Shown piece after piece: positions 1-6,688 of a stretch of 57,663 nt of DNA. This DNA comes from Smithella sp. PtaU1.Bin162 (GTDB lineage: Bacteria > Desulfobacterota > Syntrophia > Syntrophales > Smithellaceae): positions 1 to 57,663 of the forward strand of contig MVRV01000060.1 in NCBI GenBank assembly GCA_002068015.1, read 5' to 3'. The translations under genes and the position numbers were made by a program. Under the pieces are notes generated by a model. That model had not been told where the DNA came from. It did no database searches and worked only from the letters and a program-made list of their open reading frames with translations. How positions within the stretch are numbered: the first letter of the stretch is position 1; each line of letters opens with the position of its first letter.

Positions 1-626
1 ATTCCGAAGTGCCCTTCGCAGAGAATATCAGCATTGAGATTAAGAAGCAGCTGCATTGATTTTTTCCAGTCTTCAATATTGGAATCAAAAGCTTTATTGA
101 ACGGCCCGTGAATATCCTGGCCGAACAATACTCTTTTGCCGTCGCGATCGAGGTATAGGGAGATTGAACCGGGCGTATGCCCGGGAGTATGCAGGCAATG
201 CAGTTCTTCGTCGCCGAATTTCAATACTTCATGCTTGCCCTGGAGTTTCCGGTCAATTTTCGTCGGCGGGAAAGTGGTATCGTACCAGTTGGCCGCGGTT
301 TTAATGGAATCACCCGTTTCCACAGGAGAAGCATCTAGTTCATGGATTATAATTTCCGTATTGTAATATTTCTGAAAAAAAGGTGCGGCACCGATATGGT
401 CTATATGGCAGTGAGTAAGAATCAGTTGGGAAATGCCGGAGAATTCGAGACCCAGCATTTCAATGTTGCGGACAATCTGAGTGGCGCTTTTGCCCGCGCC
501 GGAATCAATCAATACCAGGTCACCAGCGAAATCAATCAGGTAGGCAGCAGCATCTTCGGTATTTGTAGCATTTATTCCGCCCACCAGGTACACGCCGCGG
601 ATTATTTCTTCACTTCCGTTTTTCAT
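1..626 (-). CDS. MBL-fold metallo-hydrolase (3' end cut by window edge)
   Basis: This is a metallo-beta-lactamase-fold hydrolase of the glyoxalase II-like group. The reading frame is open from an ATG at 626 to the window edge, so the C-terminus is missing. The metal-binding signature THCHIDHIG is visible around residue 70, followed by HTPGHTPGS (a metal-ligand His), FGQDIHG (bridging Asp) and CEGHFG (a further His), in the order expected of the fold. The substrate cannot be told from sequence; thioester, glyoxalase and lactonase activities are all known for this fold. The start overlaps the stop of the upstream nucleotidyltransferase gene by ATGA, which suggests translational coupling and transcription as the last visible gene of that unit. 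Confidence 0.85.
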   Translation of the reverse strand, partial: MKNGSEEIIRGVYLVGGINATNTEDAAAYLIDFAGDLVLIDSGAGKSATQIVRNIEMLGLEFSGISQLILTHCHIDHIGAAPFFQKYYNTEIIIHELDASPVETGDSIKTAANWYDTTFPPTKIDRKLQGKHEVLKFGDEELHCLHTPGHTPGSISLYLDRDGKRVLFGQDIHGPFNKAFDSNIEDWKKSMQLLLNLNADILCEGHFG

Positions 627-1183
627 AATTTACATCCGTCACAGATGCTTTCCAATCTCTTTATAATTTCGCCGTCGTTCAGCGCAGCGGAAAAATCATT
701 GAGCCATTTTCGTATATAAACAATGTCGATATTCTTCATTCTTTGCATTATACCGTTCACATCTTCCATATCCCGTGGCCTTCCGGCAATAATTTTGTGA
801 ATTATTAAATCTTCCGGCGCGGCAAAGGATATATTCTGATCAAGCATGCGAACTGTTTTCGCTTTCTCTATGGCCTGCTTTTCATATGGTGAAAATGAAA
901 AAATAAAATCAATTCTGATACCTGTTTCTTCATCGGCAACGGGCAAAACCATTGTTTCCCGGGTAAACTTTTCCACATTTTCCGGCAGTATTTTCAGTCC
1001 AAGATCACCGGCAAGGGAGATAATTTCCGCAAGCCTATCGATATCCACACCTAGTGTTATATCAATGTCACGTGTCAGCCGCGGTTCGCCGTAGAGCAAA
1101 ACCGCCTGCCCGCCTATAAGCATGTATGATATATTGCGTTTCCGCAGCGCAGAACTTATGGAACAGATTATTTTTTCAAACAT
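623..1183 (-). CDS. nucleotidyltransferase-fold protein
   Basis: A 186-residue protein with the hallmark of small pol-beta-like nucleotidyltransferases: GGQAVLLYG near residues 23-31, then RLTRDIDI near 35-42, where the two Asp of the DxD would bind metal. A later Asp (residue ~113, RIDFIF) could be the third catalytic acid. Proteins of this kind include AbiEii-like toxins and uncharacterised chromosomal NTases (DUF6036-like), and substrates are mostly unknown. It overlaps the small upstream ORF by 16 bp and the downstream hydrolase by 4 bp, so the three genes are probably co-translated. Whether it acts as a toxin with its small neighbour is inference. Confidence 0.8.
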   Translation of the reverse strand: MFEKIICSISSALRKRNISYMLIGGQAVLLYGEPRLTRDIDITLGVDIDRLAEIISLAGDLGLKILPENVEKFTRETMVLPVADEETGIRIDFIFSFSPYEKQAIEKAKTVRMLDQNISFAAPEDLIIHKIIAGRPRDMEDVNGIMQRMKNIDIVYIRKWLNDFSAALNDGEIIKRLESICDGCKL

Positions 1184-1377
1184 GAGTTCAGTATTTTCGC
1201 CAATTTTATTTTTGTTTCTATTCCCGCCATTGGATCTTTAAAAGGTACCACCCCCAGATTAAGCGCCTCTTGCCACATGGCGGAAAAGATATGGAACGAT
1301 TTTTCAGCCGGAATCGGCCCTTCCCGGCGAGCCAGGAAATTTTCGTATTCTTTTAAAGTCTTGCCGTTCTTTATCAT
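1168..1377 (-). CDS. small protein of unknown function preceding the nucleotidyltransferase
   Basis: A 69-residue, charged, apparently all-helical protein without signal peptide, membrane segment or cysteines. I do not recognise a named domain. It overlaps the nucleotidyltransferase start by 16 bp, which implies tight coupling of expression. A small soluble partner upstream of an NTase-fold protein resembles the layout of NTase-based toxin-antitoxin modules, but no antitoxin DNA-binding motif is visible. It may equally be a substrate-presenting subunit. Confidence 0.6.
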   Translation of the reverse strand: MIKNGKTLKEYENFLARREGPIPAEKSFHIFSAMWQEALNLGVVPFKDPMAGIETKIKLAKILNSCLKK

Positions 1378-1430
1378 TCTATTTACTTCTTAGCGGAAAT
1401 TATTTTTGTCAAAATGCACAGAGGCATATT

Positions 1431-2312
1431 TTATGGTAACGTTTTGATTGTTACGTTCCCTTCAAAGAACGATTCCGTTGGTTTGCCGGCGCCCGATTTT
1501 TCTTTCAGTTGAATGCCGCGCGTCTGCATGCCGACATTTTCCGCATCGGTTTTCACTTCGTAGACGGAGCCCGCCGCCTGCAGGTTAATTTTGCCCAGTT
1601 CCGTGGAGCTCGCATAAACTAGAATCTTTTCTTCACCAAAAGGCGGATTAACTTCGAGCTCAAACCGGTCATTACCGGAGGGAATTTCATAAACCACGCC
1701 GCCGTTAAAATAATTATCGCTGCGTGACGGATTGGGCAATAATTGAATCGATTCGCCTTTGACGTTTACATACAGCACCCGGGCATAAAAGGGCTTATTG
1801 CCTTTGAGAAATATTTTAATCCGTTCTTTATTTTTATATTGTTTCTTGTCGGTCCAGACTCTAACGCTGAGCGGCAGGGACGGATCGTCCGCCGTTGCCT
1901 GATTAGCCGCAAGGCTTGTCATCGCCTTTTCATCGGGGATTATTTCCGCTTTAATTTTCACTTTATAGCAATCCCCGGAACGTTCATCTTTATACCAGCT
2001 TCTTTCCTTGACTTCGATTACCTGAACCTTCGCATTGGAATATGCTTCCACAACATCCTTTTCCAACTGGTAGTCTTTCATCTTTGTTTCACTTTTAATA
2101 TAGGAAACCGCATTTTCCACGGCATTACGCTTGGCTTCGGACATGGCGGCAACTTCCGTCTGTTTTCTCGATTTATCATCTCCCAGGCAGGAATAACCTT
2201 CTGCTTCCGTTATTGCCGACTGGGCGGCGTAAAGATTGCCCGAAAAAACACAAAGACAGCAAATTACCATGAAGATTATCCCGGATATTTGCAGAACCCT
2301 TTTATTCGCCAT
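1431..2312 (-). CDS. exported DUF4384 domain protein
   Basis: A protein of 293 residues from the ATG at 2312. I prefer this start over an upstream one at 2426 because it begins directly with a signal peptide: Lys/Arg residues, a hydrophobic stretch at about residues 8-22, and a likely cleavage after NLYA. The first half (roughly 30-130) carries Cys residues and a helical segment (EAKRNAVENAVSYIKSE) like those of exported proteins that assemble at the envelope. The second half, from LSVRVWTDKKQY onward, matches the DUF4384 pattern, including LLPNPSRSDNYF and a closing 'FGEEKILVYAS' strand. DUF4384 proteins are periplasmic and often tied to surface-associated systems; the exact role is unknown. 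It lies 101 bp downstream of pyrD. Confidence 0.75.
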   Translation of the reverse strand: MANKRVLQISGIIFMVICCLCVFSGNLYAAQSAITEAEGYSCLGDDKSRKQTEVAAMSEAKRNAVENAVSYIKSETKMKDYQLEKDVVEAYSNAKVQVIEVKERSWYKDERSGDCYKVKIKAEIIPDEKAMTSLAANQATADDPSLPLSVRVWTDKKQYKNKERIKIFLKGNKPFYARVLYVNVKGESIQLLPNPSRSDNYFNGGVVYEIPSGNDRFELEVNPPFGEEKILVYASSTELGKINLQAAGSVYEVKTDAENVGMQTRGIQLKEKSGAGKPTESFFEGNVTIKTLP

Positions 2313-2413
2313 TCCGGGATTAACCAGTGTTCCAGGAAGTTTATGAAAATACCGGATTCCGGTCTTCGCCGGAAGAACAGAATTGTTTTGTTCATATCGC
2401 CTTGCAAATATTT

Positions 2414-3373
2414 CTATCCCGAACATGAAGAGCCTCCTTCATTAAAAGTTCCGATGAATTTATTTATATCATTTATATGATTATTTTTCAGATAACTGCA
2501 CATCCCTTCCAGTATGTCCGTGGTGGCGTGAGGATTGACGAAATTGGCCGTCCCCACCTGTACAGCTTTAGCCCCCAGCACCAGAAATTCCAGAGCATCG
2601 CCTGCCGTCATAATTCCGCCGATACCGATAACGGGAATGGACACACGCTTTACCACCTGCCAGACCATGCGCAGGGCAACCGGTTTTATGGCCGGTCCGG
2701 AAAGCCCGCCGGTGATATTTTTCAAATGTGGTGCCCGATTTTTCAAATCAACAGACAGGCCGGTTAAGGTATTGATCAAAGATACGGCATCCGCCCCTGC
2801 CCTTTCCACCGCCTCAGCCACCGCCGCAATATCCGTGACATTGGGCGTGAGTTTGATGATAACCGGCAAATCAGTTTCTTCCTTGACCTTGCGCGTTACC
2901 AGGGCGGCAATTTTCGGATCGGTCCCGAAACTCAATCCGCCTTTTTTGACGTTGGGACAGGAAACATTGACTTCGAGAGCGTGCAGACCTTTTACGGAGT
3001 TTAATTTTCTTGCTACCTGTTGATATTCCGCGTAGGATTCGCCGTAGATATTGGCGATCACCGCCACATCATATTTCCTTAAATAAGGCATTTTTTCTTT
3101 GATAAAGGCATCGACACCGATATTCTGCAAGCCGATGGAGTTCAGCATCCCGCCCGTTGTTTCCATAATCCGCGGTGGAGGATTACCGGTCCTGGGCTTT
3201 GCCGACAAACCCTTTACGACTATTGCGCCCAATTTGTTCAGATCAACATAATCGGCATACTCTTCGCCATAGCCGAACGTGCCCGATGCCGTCATTACCG
3301 GATTCTTCAGTTTTAGTCTGCCTATTTGCACTGCCATCTGCGGAGCTGTTTTTGTTTTCATGTATTTTGTCAC
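2414..3373 (-). CDS. pyrD: dihydroorotate dehydrogenase, class 1B catalytic subunit
   Basis: The FMN-dependent catalytic subunit oxidises dihydroorotate to orotate, the fourth step of pyrimidine synthesis. The TIM-barrel signatures are intact: [13 protein letters not shown] near the N-terminus, [11 protein letters not shown] with the expected active-site Cys, [16 protein letters not shown], and the phosphate-binding [14 protein letters not shown] near the C-terminus. The 319-residue length is normal for PyrDB. The preceding pyrK stop overlaps a GTG start at 3373 (GTGA); an ATG at 3361 is an alternative start. The pairing with pyrK means electrons pass to NAD+ through the iron-sulfur flavoprotein rather than to quinone, which fits an anaerobe. 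Confidence 0.96.
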   Translation of the reverse strand: MTKYMKTKTAPQMAVQIGRLKLKNPVMTASGTFGYGEEYADYVDLNKLGAIVVKGLSAKPRTGNPPPRIMETTGGMLNSIGLQNIGVDAFIKEKMPYLRKYDVAVIANIYGESYAEYQQVARKLNSVKGLHALEVNVSCPNVKKGGLSFGTDPKIAALVTRKVKEETDLPVIIKLTPNVTDIAAVAEAVERAGADAVSLINTLTGLSVDLKNRAPHLKNITGGLSGPAIKPVALRMVWQVVKRVSIPVIGIGGIMTAGDALEFLVLGAKAVQVGTANFVNPHATTDILEGMCSYLKNNHINDINKFIGTFNEGGSSCSG

Positions 3374-4188
3374 TCCCAGACGACTTCCGCCAGGTTAAAA
3401 ACCGGCCCGTCGGCACATACCCGCCTGTAGGCTATATTACCTTCACCATCTTTTATCGCTACGGCACACCCCATGCAAGCCCCCGTTCCGCAGGCCATTT
3501 TCTCTTCGAGCGATACCTGACAACAGAACTGCGCCGGTTTTAAGATTCCGGCCAGCGCCTTCATCATGCCCCGGGGACCACAGGCATAAATTGCGGTATT
3601 TACCGGATCATATTTTTTAATATCTTTCTGAAACATTGTTGTAACCAGCGACTTCCGGCCGAGTGAGCCATCATCAGTGCAAATGTTTATGTTATAACAA
3701 AGCTCGCTCAACTTATCGAGGCCGACAACTGCCGAAGAAGTCTGAGCACCAAGATAAAAAGTCATTTGCCCGGAGGGAAAGCAAAGGGTTTTGCATAAAT
3801 GTTCGGCAAGCAGCGATAACGGCGCCACACCGATTCCACCCGCTATAAAGACCGCATTTTCTTTTTCCGGAAATATCGTATAACTCAAGCCCAGCGGGCC
3901 GTGAATTTCCAGCTGCGATCCGGAAATCAAACCCGCGAGTATTTGCGTTCCCCTGCCGGCAATCCGATAGAGCAGTTCAATTTCAACGGAGGATTTGCGC
4001 AGGCGATAAGAATATACACTGACCGGCCTGCCTAAAAACGGTTCGGCAAGTCCGGCAATTCTCACCATGACAAACTGTCCCGGCAGCGGCTGGCCAAAAG
4101 CGGCAGGCAGTGAAACTTTCATCAGGAAATAATCCAGTTGAATTTCTTCGTTTTTTAAGATTTCACCGATGTAAATATCCTTCGCCAT
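3370..4188 (-). CDS. pyrK: dihydroorotate dehydrogenase electron-transfer subunit
   Basis: The FAD and [2Fe-2S] subunit that moves electrons from PyrD to NAD+. Seen in sequence: the FAD-binding RPVSVYSY segment, the nucleotide-binding [11 protein letters not shown], and the C-terminal iron-sulfur ligands in [13 protein letters not shown] with a fourth Cys in RRVCADGP. The 272-residue length fits PyrK of the ferredoxin-NADP reductase superfamily. It is the first gene of the pyrK-pyrD pair and overlaps pyrD by 4 bp. No pyrimidine-responsive leader is evident in the 109 bp upstream, which are occupied by a repeat. Confidence 0.96.
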   Translation of the reverse strand: MAKDIYIGEILKNEEIQLDYFLMKVSLPAAFGQPLPGQFVMVRIAGLAEPFLGRPVSVYSYRLRKSSVEIELLYRIAGRGTQILAGLISGSQLEIHGPLGLSYTIFPEKENAVFIAGGIGVAPLSLLAEHLCKTLCFPSGQMTFYLGAQTSSAVVGLDKLSELCYNINICTDDGSLGRKSLVTTMFQKDIKKYDPVNTAIYACGPRGMMKALAGILKPAQFCCQVSLEEKMACGTGACMGCAVAIKDGEGNIAYRRVCADGPVFNLAEVVWE

Positions 4189-4210
4189 TATAATCCACAG
4201 GTGTTTAGGC

Positions 4211-4300
4211 TGTTAGACTGAAGACTGTCAGTTAATAGTAAGGGCTCTCTTGGCGCCTTCATCTTAATCTTCAGACTTCAACCTTATAGCCTTCAGTCTA
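4211..4300. repeat. intergenic GACTGAAG-type degenerate repeat with terminal inverted copies
   Basis: The pyrK-rimI gap is filled with degenerate copies of a GACTGAAG-like unit. TAGACTGAAG at 4214-4223 and its exact reverse complement CTTCAGTCTA at 4291-4300 bracket the stretch. Read on the minus strand, further units follow at roughly 7-8 base steps (GGCTATAAG, GTTGAAG, TCTGAAG, ATTAAG, ATGAAG). The rimI stop codon lies inside the right-hand copy. Short tandem units of this kind are common between deltaproteobacterial genes; their role is unknown. The inverted ends could also form a hairpin in the transcript. Confidence 0.6.
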
Positions 4301-4774
4301 TTTCACATCCGCCCACATTATCAGCGCATCCTCATGCGTATCGGTATAATAAAGCGGCCTTTTTCCTTTTACTACAAAACCGCATTTCCGGTAAAGCTTT
4401 ATTGCTTCGGCATTTGATTCGCGAACTTCCAGCGTTTGAGTTTTCAAACCTACTTTTTTCGCTATATCCTTCATAACATCCATGAAATGACGGGCCAAAC
4501 CCTGCTTACGGAATTCTTTTTTTACCGCCAGATTATGCAAATGAGCTTCATCGGCAACGATCCAGAAGATTATATAACCTGCTACTAAACTTTTTTCTCC
4601 GGAATATAGCCGGGCCACCAGACACTGCGAATGTTTGACTTTAAGCTCATCCCTAAACATCCCTAGCGTCCACGGCGAAACAAACGATTCCTTCTCAATA
4701 GCCAGAATTTCCGGCAAATCCTTTTCGCCCATCAGGTCAACGGCGACTTGAACGGTATTGGTTTCAGAACACAT
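4298..4774 (-). CDS. rimI: ribosomal protein S18-alanine N-acetyltransferase (GNAT)
   Basis: A 158-residue GNAT acetyltransferase matching RimI in length and motif order: an N-terminal IEKESFVSPWTLGMFRDEL helix region, LHNLAVKKEFRKQGLARHF (the acetyl-CoA-binding R/Q-x-x-G-x-A loop), LEVRESNAEAIKLYRKCGF, and a C-terminal YYTDTHEDALIMW. RimI acetylates the N-terminal alanine of ribosomal protein S18; some homologues have broader specificity. The start overlaps the end of the PTS IIC gene by 11 bp, so it appears to be co-transcribed with the PTS genes upstream, an unusual partnership. Confidence 0.88.
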   Translation of the reverse strand: MCSETNTVQVAVDLMGEKDLPEILAIEKESFVSPWTLGMFRDELKVKHSQCLVARLYSGEKSLVAGYIIFWIVADEAHLHNLAVKKEFRKQGLARHFMDVMKDIAKKVGLKTQTLEVRESNAEAIKLYRKCGFVVKGKRPLYYTDTHEDALIMWADVK

Positions 4775-5462
4775 GGAAAAACTCCAGCACGACGGCAGTA
4801 ATTAACAGTATAACACAAAAAACAGGAACAGCGCCGCGCAGTTTAATTGAATTTACCGCTACGGCAATGCCCAGTATCGGTAAAAAGTAATAAAGAAGAG
4901 AAAGGGTGTTTACTACCGGTGACGGAAGTACGGGGTAAATCCGGATAATAATTTTCAGCAGAACGTTTTGTACCAACATCAGATATAAGGCCATCAAAGA
5001 AAACACTTTGATTAAACCCAGATAATTTTTTCGTTCAATACCTTTTATGTTTGTTTTTTCCGCATCCAGCAGAGCTTTATCGGAAAGAACATCGTTGGAT
5101 TTTATTATGATAATGTCGATTTCTCCGGCAACTACTCCAAAGGGCAAGGCAATTATTACGGCAAGAGCAATCAATTGGGGAGACGTTCCTCCTCCCAGAT
5201 TTTGCCCGGTCAGGACGGCAAACGATGTTGCCAGTACTGCGGCAACGGTATCATTGGGAGGTATGTAGGTGCCGACGGGAATACGATCGATCCAGAAAAG
5301 CTCCACCACAGCTCCGATAATCAGGCCGGCATAAGGATCATTAAGCAGTAATCCAATGAAGGGAGCAACAACAATCGGCCGGGAGATCATGATCTGAAGA
5401 AATATACGATCAAGGCAAAAAAGGCCGCCGCAAAAAGATAATAAAATAATTTCCGTAAGCAA
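4764..5462 (-). CDS. PTS mannose/sorbose-family membrane component IIC
   Basis: A hydrophobic 232-residue protein with about six membrane segments, matching EIIC of the mannose/fructose/sorbose PTS family. Conserved patches are the N-terminal ISRPIVVAPFIGLLLND, the segment VELFWIDRIPVGTYIPPND and the GGGTSPQ loop. The start is a TTG at 5462, which gives the N-terminal helix typical of the family. It follows IIB by 16 bp. No IID partner is present, although canonical mannose-family permeases need both IIC and IID. It may be a degenerate permease or act only in regulation. Confidence 0.85.
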   Translation of the reverse strand: MLTEIILLSFCGGLFCLDRIFLQIMISRPIVVAPFIGLLLNDPYAGLIIGAVVELFWIDRIPVGTYIPPNDTVAAVLATSFAVLTGQNLGGGTSPQLIALAVIIALPFGVVAGEIDIIIIKSNDVLSDKALLDAEKTNIKGIERKNYLGLIKVFSLMALYLMLVQNVLLKIIIRIYPVLPSPVVNTLSLLYYFLPILGIAVAVNSIKLRGAVPVFCVILLITAVVLEFFHVF

Positions 5463-5478
5463 TTAAATACCAACTTTT

Positions 5479-5991
5479 TTATGGCGTTATCGGACAGTTA
5501 TCCTTAATGATGTCTTTAATATTTACAGCCCGTTCCCGGGGAATACGCTTTATTTCAACAGTGACGCCGTCGTTTTTCAACAAATCAAGAATATCGTTTA
5601 TCTCGCCTTCGCATAAAAAAACCGAAGGTGCATGACAAATTTTGTATTTTTCATTATAGATATTGCCGATATTGAGTTTCTCAAAATGAAACCCGAGATG
5701 ATAAGCACGGCTTGCATCAATCACCGAGTCGAATAAGACAATTGTTTTTTTCCCTCCGTTACGGGCAAAATCATAGGTTTTAACAAATTCGTCGACCGTA
5801 CAGATTATTACTTCGATTTCACTTGGTACGGCCATGCGAATTACGGTCTCACGATAGAAATCAGTGGCGGCGTTGTCATTGACAACCATAATGCATTTGG
5901 CTTTGATGAACGGCACCCATGCTTCCAGAATCTGGCCATGAACAAGACGGTTGTCGACTCGTACCAGAGCTATGTCATAGGTATCCGTCAA
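5479..5991 (-). CDS. PTS mannose/sorbose-family component IIB
   Basis: A cytoplasmic EIIB of the mannose family (170 residues). The phosphoryl-accepting His is visible in RVDNRLVHGQI at about residue 18, and VVNDNAA and RMAVPSE follow as in ManX/SorB. The start is a TTG at 5991, preceded by GGTGAAG and only 4 bp after the IIA stop, so IIA and IIB are probably translated together. IIB takes phosphate from IIA and would pass it to a IIC/IID-bound sugar. Without IID the phosphate may serve signalling instead. Confidence 0.88.
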   Translation of the reverse strand: MTDTYDIALVRVDNRLVHGQILEAWVPFIKAKCIMVVNDNAATDFYRETVIRMAVPSEIEVIICTVDEFVKTYDFARNGGKKTIVLFDSVIDASRAYHLGFHFEKLNIGNIYNEKYKICHAPSVFLCEGEINDILDLLKNDGVTVEIKRIPRERAVNIKDIIKDNCPITP

Positions 5992-5995
5992 TTCT

Positions 5996-6406
5996 TCACC
6001 CGTCTGCTTTTTTGTTTAATATTTCACTCGCCAGAGCAATATTTTTTTTACCGTATTCCTTAATCATGACGGCATAATCGGTCAGCGACATATCCTTTTT
6101 CAGATCGGATAATTTCAACATCATCGGCAAATTGACACCGGTTATCACTTCTACTTTTCCTTCCTTCATGAAAGACAATGAAATATTAGACGGCGTTCCT
6201 CCGAAAAGATCGGTAAGAATCAAAACTCCTCTTCCCTTATCCAGTTTTTTTATGGCACTGGCGATTTCTTTTTTCAAATCTTCAACACTTTTAGTTTGAT
6301 CAATGGAAATATGCAACATTCCATTGAGCGGCCCCTTGATCAATTCCGCCGCCCTGATGAGTTCATTACCCAAATCACCATGCGTAGTTATAAGTACACC
6401 AATCAT
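5996..6406 (-). CDS. PTS mannose-family component IIA
   Basis: A 136-residue EIIA-Man domain with the phosphorylatable His in LITTHGDLG (residue 9), and the conserved VLILTDLFGGTPSN and VITGVNLPMML motifs. It would accept phosphate from HPr. The start has a strong Shine-Dalgarno (AAGGGGG, 7 bases from the ATG). It is the first gene of IIA-IIB-IIC-rimI. HPr, enzyme I and HPr kinase are not in this window. Confidence 0.92.
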   Translation of the reverse strand: MIGVLITTHGDLGNELIRAAELIKGPLNGMLHISIDQTKSVEDLKKEIASAIKKLDKGRGVLILTDLFGGTPSNISLSFMKEGKVEVITGVNLPMMLKLSDLKKDMSLTDYAVMIKEYGKKNIALASEILNKKADG

Positions 6407-6476
6407 TATCTTTCCCCCTTTGAAGCATCGTTAATAATAGTATCTAACGCCCGTTTAAGGTTAATTTTACGCAGGT

Positions 6477-6505
6477 ACGCTAATGGATTGCCGGGTAATT
6501 GTCAA
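6477..6505 (-). promoter_or_regulatory. candidate sigma-70 promoter of the PTS operon
   Basis: On the minus strand a perfect -35 TTGACA (6505-6500) is followed after 17 bases by TAGCGT (6482-6477), a weak -10. It lies about 70 bp upstream of the IIA start. The -35 is convincing but the -10 is not, and the transcription start has not been tested. Confidence 0.4.
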
Positions 6506-6688
6506 GACTAATAAAGCTGATCAGCAGAACAACAAATTAAAATTGTATTGGTTGTACATTGTTGTTATTATTAATATTTATTCCACATCTGCCCGTCTGC
6601 AATTTCACCGGGCGGCAAACAGGCCTGATTAATTCAAAATCTTCCGTCAAACAGCTTTCGCCGATATCTTTTTGCCTGAAGCATACCC

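Noticed and set aside
1743..2480. 245-residue plus-strand ORF opposite the DUF4384 gene
   Set aside because: It is the mirror of a real gene with a signal peptide and family motifs, has low-complexity Phe/Ile/His content and no ribosome site.
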